DNA of 64,000 nucleotides from Bacteroidota bacterium (GTDB lineage Bacteria > Bacteroidota > Ignavibacteria > Kapaibacteriales > UBA2268): contig SCSM01000039.1 in NCBI GenBank assembly GCA_004322215.1, positions 32,744-96,743 on the forward strand, given 5' to 3'. A model generated the notes under the pieces. That model was not told where the DNA came from and searched no databases. It saw only the letters and a list, made by a program, of their open reading frames with translations. The number at the start of each line of letters is the position of its first letter. The first letter of the stretch is position 1. Position numbers and translations under genes: made by a program. Shown in pieces: positions 46,416 through 55,017 of this stretch.

Positions 46416-47201
46416 ATGGAATTAAATAAAATATATAATGAAAATTGTCTTGAGACAATGAAGAAAATGCCTTCTCAATTCATTGATATGGTATTGACTT
46501 CACCTCCTTATGACAATCTGAGAGATTACAAAGGATACTTTTTTCAATTTGAGGATATTGCAAAAGAATTATTTAGAATTTTGAAAAAAGGTGGTATTGT
46601 AATTTGGGTTGTCGGAGATGCAAGTGACAACGGTAGTGAAACAGGTACATCATTCAGACAAGCATTATATTTTAAGGATATTGGATTTTATCTAAATGAT
46701 ACAATGATATATTATAAAAATAATCCAATGCCAACATCAGGTCCAAGGTATCATCAGCATTTTGAATATATGTTTTGTTTCAGCAAGGGACAACCAAAAA
46801 CATTCAATCCTATAGTTGAAGAATGTAAATATAATGGTCTCGCCAATATGAAAAACAGGGGAAAAAAAGGCGAATTAAATTATAAAAAAGTTGAGCGTAC
46901 TACTGAGAAGAAAATCGGGAATGTATTTTTCTATTCCATTGGTGGAGGAATCTCAACAATAGATAAAATAGCATATAATCATCCTGCTATATTTCCTGAA
47001 CAATTGGCTTTTGACCAGATTAAAACCTGGAGTAATGAAGGCGATATAATATATGACCCTTTTCTTGGAAGTGGGACTACTGCTAAAGTTGCTCATTTAC
47101 TAAATAGAAAATGGATTGGTTCCGAAATATCGAAAGAGTATGTCGAAATTGCTGAAAAAAGACTTGAAAAAATAATAAAGAATTTATTCGAAAAAGTATG
47201 A
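46416..47201 (+). CDS. Type II DNA methyltransferase
   Basis: Start placed at 46416 (MELNKIYNENCLETM) behind an AAAGAAAG purine tract; 20 AT-rich residues of an earlier frame are unlikely to be translated. The 261-residue enzyme has the catalytic motif IV TSPPYDN (28-34) near the N-terminus and the SAM-binding motif I DPFLGSGTT (214-222) near the C-terminus, an order typical of beta-class amino-methyltransferases. NHPAIFPEQLA (188-198) is motif X-like. The product is N6-methyladenine or N4-methylcytosine; SPPY is often seen with N4-cytosine enzymes, but this is not decisive. It overlaps the endonuclease gene by 4 bp (ATGA). Confidence 0.92.
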   Translation: MELNKIYNENCLETMKKMPSQFIDMVLTSPPYDNLRDYKGYFFQFEDIAKELFRILKKGGIVIWVVGDASDNGSETGTSFRQALYFKDIGFYLNDTMIYYKNNPMPTSGPRYHQHFEYMFCFSKGQPKTFNPIVEECKYNGLANMKNRGKKGELNYKKVERTTEKKIGNVFFYSIGGGISTIDKIAYNHPAIFPEQLAFDQIKTWSNEGDIIYDPFLGSGTTAKVAHLLNRKWIGSEISKEYVEIAEKRLEKIIKNLFEKV

Positions 47202-47941
47202 AAACATTTGCTGATGGCTCCAAAATTGCAAAGGCCGGATTCGAAAATGAATACGATATAATTAACAGGTTCAATAATTGGAGAAAAGATAAAGAAGCTC
47301 AAAGTTGGCTTGAAATAATGAATTATAAACTTTCTGAGATTGAGTATGTTGAAGCAATAAAAGTTTCGGGTTTTAAAACAGATGTACAGGTACAGGTTAC
47401 AATCAAATTAAAAAAAGCTATTGATGTGGAAAATCTGCAAGTAAAATTGGAGAGTAATAAAACAGGATTTAATCAAATAGATAAAAGGTGGGTGGATAAA
47501 TATGCTGAAATGTGGAATATACCAGATAACATTGTTTACACAATCAAAAGATATACAGGAGAAATAAAACCTACTATTAAAAAAACTAGATACCCCAAAA
47601 GAATGCTTGCAAATGAATTCACACTTCAAGAACAAATTGAAGTTATTGATTGGTTAAAGAAAAATCAAGCATTAATTATCTCTGATGTAATTAAAGGAAG
47701 AGGTAAGTTTGCCGCAGAATGTATGCTTGTCGCTCAAAAGATTATCCTGAATTCTCGCTGGATTTTAAAGCCAATAAATTATTGCATTAATTTCTATGGA
47801 AATGGTGAAGTAAGAATTACCTCCGGAGGTAATTTTAGAATTAGTAAAATTGGTATGCAAAGAAAAGGTGGTGATAGTGGTAGAGAATCAGCTAAATTGT
47901 TACAATTTAAAATAGACCCATCTAAACTCTTTGAAGAATAA
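47198..47941 (+). CDS. Probable type II restriction endonuclease
   Basis: A 247-residue protein encoded 4 bp inside the end of the methyltransferase gene. GFKTDVQVQVTIKLK (58-72) and ENLQVKLES (78-86) look like a PD-(D/E)XK core, with Asp62 and a Q-x-K (Gln81, Lys83) in place of the E-x-K. GFNQIDKRWVDKYAEMWNIP (90-109) and KRYTGE are seen in several type II restriction enzymes I recall but cannot name precisely. The recognition site cannot be predicted. Context (methyltransferase pair, overlap) is the strongest argument. Confidence 0.75.
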   Translation: MKTFADGSKIAKAGFENEYDIINRFNNWRKDKEAQSWLEIMNYKLSEIEYVEAIKVSGFKTDVQVQVTIKLKKAIDVENLQVKLESNKTGFNQIDKRWVDKYAEMWNIPDNIVYTIKRYTGEIKPTIKKTRYPKRMLANEFTLQEQIEVIDWLKKNQALIISDVIKGRGKFAAECMLVAQKIILNSRWILKPINYCINFYGNGEVRITSGGNFRISKIGMQRKGGDSGRESAKLLQFKIDPSKLFEE

Positions 47942-47943
47942 AA

Positions 47944-49638
47944 ATGCAGGGAAACACGCATAACACCCGGAAATCCTACATCATTGTTGCCGTAATCGGC
48001 ATATTGCTTTTCATTTCATATCTCGGGAGTGTTCATCTGTTCGATTGGGATGAAGTGAACTTTGCGGAGGCTGCAAGGGAGATGCTGGTTACTGGTGATT
48101 ACCTGAATGTTCGGATTGATTATGAACCATTCCACGAAAAGCCGCCTCTGTTTTTCTGGTGCCAGGCATTGAGCATGAAAATATTTGGTGTGAATGAGTT
48201 TGCCGCACGTTTTCCAAATGCACTTATCGGAATAATAACATTACTATTCATTTTTCATACCGGGAAAAAAATATTTGATGAAAAATTGGGTTTGCTGTGG
48301 GTTTTGGCTTATATCGGCTCTATACTACCGCACTTTTATTTCAAGACGGGATTAATTGACCCCCTGTTTAATCTGTTTATAATTGTCGGAATGTATTATT
48401 CTGTTGAAATGTTTCATCAGAAAATCAATCTTAATGATGGAGCAGTAAAATCAAAGTACAAATACACAATTTTGGCTGGTGTATTCATTGCTTTGGCGAT
48501 AATGACAAAAGGACCAGCGGCTTATTTACTTGTGTTCCTGTCCTGGCTTCTGCTCTGGTTTTTCAACAGAAGAGTGATTCGTTTTCCTTTTGCTCATTTT
48601 ATTTGGTTTACATTAATTGCTTTCCTGCCATCAGTTCTATGGTATTTGATTATTTCAATGAAAAGCGAAGGAAATATATTTCAGCAATTCATTTCATACC
48701 AGTTGAGACTGCTCACAACTGAAGACGCAAGCCACGGCGGACCTTTTTATTATCATTTTGTTGTGCTATTGCTCGGATGTTTTCCGGCTTCGGTTTTAGC
48801 TTTTCGCAGCTTCAGGAACCAGTCGGATGATAATTCTGAACAGAAATTGTTCAAGCAAATGGCAATAGTTTTATTGTGTGTGGTACTTGGTGTTTTCACA
48901 ATTGTGGAAACAAAAATCATTCATTATTCATCTCTTGCATATTTACCATTGACTTTTCTTGCGGCTTATTCAATGTATTCACTTGCTTACAGGGAAATGA
49001 TATGGAAAAAATACATTTCATGGTTGGTCGGAATAATCGGAATTTTGTGGGCAATGCTCTTAATTGCTTTTCCGATTGTAATGTTCAATATTAAATCGTT
49101 GCTGCCGAAAATCAATGATGAGTTTACTAAAGATATTCTCTCGACTCCGGTGCATTGGAACGGATTTGAATTTGTTATAGGTGCTTTTTATTTAATCGCT
49201 ATTATCTTTGCATTGATATTATTCAAAAAGAGAAAACTTCTTAAAGGATTCATTTATCTTTTTGCTTCTACTTCGTTAGTAATGTTTACAATTCTTCCTG
49301 TGATTGCTCCGAAGATTGACAGGTATACCCAGGGAACTGCAATAGAGTTTTACAAGCAATTGAAAGGGAAGGATTGCTATGTTCATGTTCTTAATGTTCC
49401 GAATTACAAGTACGGGCATTTATTCTACATTGAGAAACCTATGCAACTGTCGGCATACTATAAAAAAATACCAGAAGATAAATTCGAGGATTGGCTCATA
49501 AACGGAAACATTGATAAGCCAGCTTATTTCATCTGCCGTGCAAAGGACAGCAGGTCTTATCTTGCGAACGAAAACCTAAAACCGCTTTATGCAAAGAACG
49601 GATTTATGTTTTTGGTTAGATATCCTGTGAGGAAATAA
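47944..49638 (+). CDS. ArnT/PMT-type membrane glycosyltransferase (GT39/GT83-like)
   Basis: A 564-residue protein with about eleven membrane helices. The first periplasmic loop has FDWDEVNFAEAAREM with the acidic pair used for catalysis in polyprenyl-phosphate-sugar glycosyltransferases, followed by PFHEKPPLFFW. These enzymes move a sugar from undecaprenyl phosphate to lipid A or to proteins in the periplasm. It starts 2 bp after the endonuclease gene, so it is probably cotranscribed with the restriction-modification genes, although its function is unrelated. A soluble domain of about 90 residues ends the protein. Confidence 0.85.
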   Translation: MQGNTHNTRKSYIIVAVIGILLFISYLGSVHLFDWDEVNFAEAAREMLVTGDYLNVRIDYEPFHEKPPLFFWCQALSMKIFGVNEFAARFPNALIGIITLLFIFHTGKKIFDEKLGLLWVLAYIGSILPHFYFKTGLIDPLFNLFIIVGMYYSVEMFHQKINLNDGAVKSKYKYTILAGVFIALAIMTKGPAAYLLVFLSWLLLWFFNRRVIRFPFAHFIWFTLIAFLPSVLWYLIISMKSEGNIFQQFISYQLRLLTTEDASHGGPFYYHFVVLLLGCFPASVLAFRSFRNQSDDNSEQKLFKQMAIVLLCVVLGVFTIVETKIIHYSSLAYLPLTFLAAYSMYSLAYREMIWKKYISWLVGIIGILWAMLLIAFPIVMFNIKSLLPKINDEFTKDILSTPVHWNGFEFVIGAFYLIAIIFALILFKKRKLLKGFIYLFASTSLVMFTILPVIAPKIDRYTQGTAIEFYKQLKGKDCYVHVLNVPNYKYGHLFYIEKPMQLSAYYKKIPEDKFEDWLINGNIDKPAYFICRAKDSRSYLANENLKPLYAKNGFMFLVRYPVRK

Positions 49639-49859
49639 TTTAGAATTATCAATTTTAAATTTTCAATGAATTTCTAATTTGAAATGTTAAAATGAAATTA
49701 CTAATATTAAAAAGAATTTTATTTATAGGTTATTTTAAAATTGAAAATTTGAGCAAATGTAACTTTTCCCTCCTCCACCGTGTCTTAATAGTAGAAGCAA
49801 GATGAGAATAAGACTTTTTTCGGTAAAACTGAGTGATGATAAACAAAGGAGGACACGAG

Positions 49860-50627
49860 ATGAAAAGAGCAAAAGCAATCGCAGTGCCGCATCCATTTCC
49901 TTACGGCGCTAACGAGTTGAAAGAGTTTTCAAAAAAATTCACAATCAAGGCATTTGGATTTGCATTGACAATTATTGCTGCAATTTCAATTCTGCTGGCA
50001 TTATTAATGAGTTTTGTGAAGGAAAATCGAATTGACATTCCGAAAATTACTGGCGGTTATGATTTAATCGAACTGGTGAATACCAATAAAGAAGTTAATA
50101 TACAACAATACAATAATACTCGTGTTCCTACAAGTTTCGGTTTCAGGTCAATTGCCGGGAATCCTGTGCCAGTACCGATTTCAGAACTCACAAAGCAGCC
50201 GGGAGCATTTGCTGATTTCGGAGACCTCGGCAAGGTTTTGTCAATTGAGGGTACAAATGAAGTTTCAAAGGACAATGTTGGTCCTGTATTAGGAAATACA
50301 AATTCAAAATTGAATTATATTGAATTATCTCCTGAAGATTTTGTTGCAGTAGAAGAAGAACCATATATTGACCTATCGGAATTGCAGAGAAAAGTTGTTT
50401 ATCCCGAGTTGGCAAGAAGAATAGGAGCAGAAGGCAAAGTGATTGTAAGAGTATTAATCGGAAAAGATGGAACCCCATTGAAGTCAATCATCGAATTTTC
50501 AGATAATGAAGTATTAAATGATGCTGCAGTTAAAGCAGTAATGGGTTCTGTTTTTACCCCTGCACTAAATAATAAACAACCAGTGACAGTGTGGGTAAGC
50601 ATACCGATAAATTTCAGATTGCGTTAG
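49860..50627 (+). CDS. tonB: TonB-family energy transducer
   Basis: Start at 49860 (MKRAKAIAVPHP) behind a GGAGGACAC ribosome site; nine residues upstream are discounted. The 255-residue protein has a 28-residue cytoplasmic lead, one membrane helix (about 28-50), a periplasmic linker (about 55-165) and a TonB C-terminal domain (about 170-255: VVYPELARRIGAEGKVIVRVLIGKDG, VTVWVSIPINFRLR). TonB passes proton-motive force to outer-membrane receptors. ExbB/ExbD are not in the window. It is followed by a 226-bp spacer and a subtilase lipoprotein gene. Confidence 0.88.
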   Translation: MKRAKAIAVPHPFPYGANELKEFSKKFTIKAFGFALTIIAAISILLALLMSFVKENRIDIPKITGGYDLIELVNTNKEVNIQQYNNTRVPTSFGFRSIAGNPVPVPISELTKQPGAFADFGDLGKVLSIEGTNEVSKDNVGPVLGNTNSKLNYIELSPEDFVAVEEEPYIDLSELQRKVVYPELARRIGAEGKVIVRVLIGKDGTPLKSIIEFSDNEVLNDAAVKAVMGSVFTPALNNKQPVTVWVSIPINFRLR

Positions 50628-50853
50628 GATAAATTATTTACAAATATATCATAATCAATCTTTTCCGAGTTATTTAGTAAGTTGCTAATATATTGATATT
50701 ATAGTACTTCCGGCAATAATGCATATCTATTATATTTTATCATATAGCAATATATAAAAAATAATTTTGTTTGTATTAAATTAATTATTAATATTTGATT
50801 TTATAATTCAGTAATTTATTACATAACTTTAAAATATATAAGAGGGAGGAGTT

Positions 50854-52029
50854 ATGAAAAAACTCAGAATACTATCATTGATGATGCTTTCTTTGGCTAT
50901 AATCTTTTTAGCAGGTTGTAGCGAGGGAACAGAGACAACAGCGCCCGATACACAGGGGGATTTGATTCAGAACCAGTATATTGTCATATTCAATGACAAT
51001 GCATTCGGCGATGCAACACAGTCGGCAGAAGCCATGAGGAACAATGTTCTTTCGGTTTTGAAGAATTATGGTGTAAATGAAGAAGAGCTTGTTTATGTTT
51101 ACAGTAGTGCAGTTCAGGGCTTTTGTTCTAAACTGAGTTCAGGGCAGGCAGAGCTATTAAAAATGGACAAAAGGGTTAGGGTAATTGAACAGGACCGGGA
51201 AATTAAATTAGATGACCCGGTGGTTATTGAGGACAATCCCAAAGTTCCAAAATTGCAGGCAGAAACCATACCATGGGGTATTACAAGGGTCGGAGGTTAT
51301 GTTGATGGAACATCGAATCCGCATATTGCATGGATTATTGACACTGGAATTAATTATACACATCCAGAACTTAATGTACAGACATCTCTATGCAAGAACT
51401 TTGTTAATACAAAGAAAAATGCTGAAGACGACAACGGACACGGCACTCATGTCGCCGGAACAATAGCAGCAAGACATAATACTATTGGTGTTGTCGGAGT
51501 TTGCGCAGGTGCAAAAGTTGTAGGAGTGAAAGTACTCAACAAAAACGGAAGCGGTACATATTCGACAATTATCGCAGGGATTGATTATGTTTCTTCTAAA
51601 GCCACTGCAGGCGATGTTGCAAATATGAGTTTTGGCGGCGGCGGTTCAACTGCTCTCGATAATGCCGTGCTGAATCTTGCGAACCATGGAGTGTATATAG
51701 CCATAGCAGCCGGAAATAGTGCTGCTTATGCAGGCGATTATTCACCTGCAAGAGTAAATCATCAGTATATATTTACTGCCTCCGCACATGATATTAACGA
51801 TGTGTTTGCATATTTTTCAAATTGGGGTAATCCTCCGATTGATTGGTGTTCGCCGGGCGTGAGTATTTATTCGACATATAAGAACAAAGGTTATGCTACG
51901 ATGAGCGGAACTTCGATGGCAGCACCTCATCTTGCCGGTATATTACTTGCTACAGGCGGAACAATTTCGAGCAGGGGAAATGTTACTAATGACCCTGACG
52001 GAAATCCTGACCAAATGGCGAAGAGATGA
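50854..52029 (+). CDS. Subtilisin-like serine protease lipoprotein
   Basis: A 391-residue S8 peptidase with a lipoprotein signal (lipobox FLAGC, Cys22). Residues about 40-118 are an inhibitor-I9-type propeptide (NQYIVIFND, VYSSAVQGFCSKLS, VRVIEQD). The catalytic domain has Asp163 (IIDTGIN), His197 (GHGTHVAG), the oxyanion Asn288 (AAGNSA) and Ser354 (MSGTSMAAPHLAG). After removal of the propeptide the lipid anchor would be lost, so the mature protease may be released. GAGGAGG precedes the ATG. Ends with a strong terminator. Confidence 0.94.
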   Translation: MKKLRILSLMMLSLAIIFLAGCSEGTETTAPDTQGDLIQNQYIVIFNDNAFGDATQSAEAMRNNVLSVLKNYGVNEEELVYVYSSAVQGFCSKLSSGQAELLKMDKRVRVIEQDREIKLDDPVVIEDNPKVPKLQAETIPWGITRVGGYVDGTSNPHIAWIIDTGINYTHPELNVQTSLCKNFVNTKKNAEDDNGHGTHVAGTIAARHNTIGVVGVCAGAKVVGVKVLNKNGSGTYSTIIAGIDYVSSKATAGDVANMSFGGGGSTALDNAVLNLANHGVYIAIAAGNSAAYAGDYSPARVNHQYIFTASAHDINDVFAYFSNWGNPPIDWCSPGVSIYSTYKNKGYATMSGTSMAAPHLAGILLATGGTISSRGNVTNDPDGNPDQMAKR

Positions 52030-52053
52030 AATTTTAAAATTTGTTAATAGTAT

Positions 52054-52088
52054 AAAAGGTGGTTTTTGATAAAGCCACCTTTTTTTTT
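52054..52088 (+). terminator. Rho-independent terminator after the subtilase lipoprotein gene
   Basis: Thirteen-bp stem (52054-52066 with 52071-52083, one G-U pair) with a 4-base loop, ending in an eight-T run. It starts 25 bp after the stop codon. Confidence 0.93.
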
Positions 52089-52646
52089 ATATATATGCAA
52101 AACAGAATTTAGAATTTCATAATTTAAAATTTTAAAATATTTTCAAAATATATTCAGAATTAATCAGAATATTTTTGGAATATTTCAGATAGTGGGATGT
52201 TTTAAAAATATTATTTTTTTTCATTGAACATTAATTGAAAATTGAAAATTTAATTTTAGAAGATTTTACATTTTGTAATGAATTAATATAACTTGTCAAA
52301 CATATTCTTAAATATCGAAATATGTAGTATGATTGACCACAAAAATTTCAATGTAAAGACTACAAAAAAATCATTGAAAATTCTATAATTATAAAAACCT
52401 CCTTATATTACTTTGCACCGCTTTTATTGAACTTTATTCATTAAAGCATTTATTTTTTTCTTGGTATTTTAAAACAATTGCTATAAATTGGAAAAACGTG
52501 AACTATCTATTCACTCAAATAACAATAATGATAATGAATTATTTTCAAAATAGGGCAAACTTTAGTTTTAAATAAACATTAATATATTTAATTTTGAAAA
52601 ATTTTGTTCACAGGTGTTATGAACACTTTATAAAAAGGAAGAAATT
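52089..52646. other. Long AT-rich intergenic region before the GldM-like gene
   Basis: About 560 bp with no coding frame of note. It holds the promoter of the GldM-like gene. I see no strong hairpin; several imperfect tttaaaat/attttgaaa runs occur but are expected from composition. Confidence 0.45.
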
Positions 52647-54932
52647 ATGAGTAAAGGCGGTGGAGCAGGTAAAGTATATTTTGTATTGTATCTGGCAGTC
52701 GTATTAGAGCTGCTGATAATCATCGTAGAGCGTGACGAAGCTGAAGAGGGTTTGCTCAGGAAGCAGAAAGAGACGATGAAAATCGTGGAAAGCATTCTTT
52801 CGCAGCTTCAATCGGGAGCAGGAACCGAAGGCATCAACACACGTCCCCAGGATGAGATTACAATACCCCCTCCCGGCATTGACCTTAAACAAGTGATGGG
52901 TGCCGACATTAAATCATTCAGAAGGTATATCGTCGAGGTAGGCGTAACCGATGTTACAAATGAACTGAAAAAGAAAGAAGGCGAAGCCGACAAAGATTAT
53001 CAATTGAGAAAGAAAAAACTTGTCAAACTTGCCAATGTGCAGGAAATCGAGTACCAGGTGTTTTTCAGTTCAAGCCAGGACCCGAATAATGCACCTATGT
53101 TTTTTACTGAAGATGAAATTAAAAAACAGAAACTCGAATTCACTAAATTTACTCCCGGTCAGTCTATCACTGCAAGTGACGGAAGTTCCTGGACGTTCGA
53201 ATCAATAAGGATTCTCAATCTCGACGAAGAAGAGACATTCACACGCATGCCAAAGGAAAACCTGACAATGGAATCTATCATTCCTATTTATCCCGTAAAC
53301 TTAAGAAAGATAATAGGACCATCCTTCAATCCAAGTGGTATGCCTGACGACAGTGTATTTTTCTATTCGACATCCGAAAGCTCCAAAGGGACAAGTGAAT
53401 TGAAAAAAAGGTCTTTCATTGTCAATTTCCAACCACCGAATAAAGCCGGCTGGTACAAACTTAGATTTGCTTCGCGTACAAACAGGATTCTCGGCGTAAA
53501 GAGCGATGCCAATGTCGCAGAAATCAGCGATGAGACTACCGTTAATATTGGTACGGTTCAGCTTACTGTCAGAGACCTGAAGAAAGTTAAAAAAGAGCTT
53601 AACAATAAATTAGAAAAATATGGTTTGCCATCTTATGAAGACCTTGTAAAAACCAGTAACCTCGATGCCTTTGAAAAAGGTTTGAAAGATTCCAAGAGAA
53701 AGGTTGAAAGAATGGAAGAAGCAACTGATTTGATTGGTAAGATAAATTTATATGGTTATATATGCAAGCTTCTAGCACCGGGGCAATCGGCAAACTTTGA
53801 GCAAAACAGAGGAAGCATAGAGTTTAATGTTCGTGTGATAACACCAACGCCGACACAAGCAAATCCTGTTATTACGATAGCCGAGGGCTTTTCTTGTTTC
53901 GATGCAATCGAACCGGTTATTGATTTTACGATAAGTCCATTTCAGGGTACTAATGCACTTGAAGGAAAAGTTATTGATAAGAATACTAATGCAACAGTTG
54001 CAAGAGTAAACTTTAAACCACGTGATGAAATCGCCGGTACTGCTCCTCCTCCAAGAGGCGGTTCGAGGGAATATTTAGGTTATGTAGATTCAAAACTATC
54101 GCCGGGAAAATATGATGTAGAAGTTACGCACAGACTTGCAGGTAAATCAGACGTCAAAACTATTCCTCTCGATGTATTCAAGACAGGTCTCAGCAATGAA
54201 CAAATGCTTAGAAGCCAGGTAACATTTGCTGCAACTTATGGCAATTACGTTACGATGAATGCCGAACCGAATTCCGGCGGTAAAATCAAGCCAAATCAAT
54301 TCAGAACATATATCAATACCGATGTCGGCGACCAGCAAAAAGGACCGGTTAACGGATATACTGTTCAGCAGGCAGATGCACCATTCTGCTCGTCAAATTC
54401 AAATAATCTGACTTTAAGAATAACATGGGTACAGCCGAATACAGGCAAAGAGGTTGATTTGTTCCCGCAGGAAACATTTCCAATTGTACAGAAACCACCA
54501 AAACTTAACATAGGTGATAAATCAGTCAGCATCTCCGGACAGGAAAGGAAGATTTCGATAAGGATAACAAGATTGACTGCCGTCGGTACACCAGTGGGAG
54601 ATTCACCTGGTTCACAGGAAAAGGCAGATGTTGATGTCTCACTCGGCAAGATTGATGTTGGCGGCGTGCAGGGATTCGATTTGATTGAAGGTTCCGGAGT
54701 TGTCGAAAAAGGTGAAGGAGGAACATATTCGGTTTACTTTGATATAACAGGTAAACTGCCGAGAGGACAGGATAAATTAAGTGGTCAGATTCAGGTTCCT
54801 TTGAGTGCATCAGCCAAGAATAAATTAAACGGCAAGATATCGAAGCCCGACAGAAAGATGATAACAATACCTGTCAATACGTTTGAACCGGAAAAACCCG
54901 GAAGAACACCCGGCAGAAGACCGCCGAGATAA
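52647..54932 (+). CDS. Single-span periplasmic protein of GldM/PorM-like architecture
   Basis: A 761-residue protein. A short Gly-rich lead (MSKGGGAGK) is followed by one membrane helix at about 10-28 that carries Glu21 within it, then a charged helical segment, and about 700 residues that look like successive beta-rich domains (about 85-320, 395-540, 545-660, 665-761). The C-terminus is Pro/Arg rich. This recalls GldM/PorM, the T9SS motor partner whose single helix also has a buried acidic residue, but overall similarity cannot be shown here, and no gldL/porL is adjacent. It is followed by two barrel proteins and a VWA-OmpA protein in one direction. No signal peptide cleavage site, so anchored in the inner membrane. 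Confidence 0.5.
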   Translation: MSKGGGAGKVYFVLYLAVVLELLIIIVERDEAEEGLLRKQKETMKIVESILSQLQSGAGTEGINTRPQDEITIPPPGIDLKQVMGADIKSFRRYIVEVGVTDVTNELKKKEGEADKDYQLRKKKLVKLANVQEIEYQVFFSSSQDPNNAPMFFTEDEIKKQKLEFTKFTPGQSITASDGSSWTFESIRILNLDEEETFTRMPKENLTMESIIPIYPVNLRKIIGPSFNPSGMPDDSVFFYSTSESSKGTSELKKRSFIVNFQPPNKAGWYKLRFASRTNRILGVKSDANVAEISDETTVNIGTVQLTVRDLKKVKKELNNKLEKYGLPSYEDLVKTSNLDAFEKGLKDSKRKVERMEEATDLIGKINLYGYICKLLAPGQSANFEQNRGSIEFNVRVITPTPTQANPVITIAEGFSCFDAIEPVIDFTISPFQGTNALEGKVIDKNTNATVARVNFKPRDEIAGTAPPPRGGSREYLGYVDSKLSPGKYDVEVTHRLAGKSDVKTIPLDVFKTGLSNEQMLRSQVTFAATYGNYVTMNAEPNSGGKIKPNQFRTYINTDVGDQQKGPVNGYTVQQADAPFCSSNSNNLTLRITWVQPNTGKEVDLFPQETFPIVQKPPKLNIGDKSVSISGQERKISIRITRLTAVGTPVGDSPGSQEKADVDVSLGKIDVGGVQGFDLIEGSGVVEKGEGGTYSVYFDITGKLPRGQDKLSGQIQVPLSASAKNKLNGKISKPDRKMITIPVNTFEPEKPGRTPGRRPPR

Positions 54933-55017
54933 TAGGGAATTGAATGATAGTATTTGATTGTTTGAATAGGTAAATGAATTAATAATAATAAATAATTAAA
55001 GCTGAGGATATTTAAAG

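Noticed and set aside
49692..49805. Short frame of 37 codons before the tonB gene
   Set aside because: No ribosome site, biased composition and no recognised similarity.
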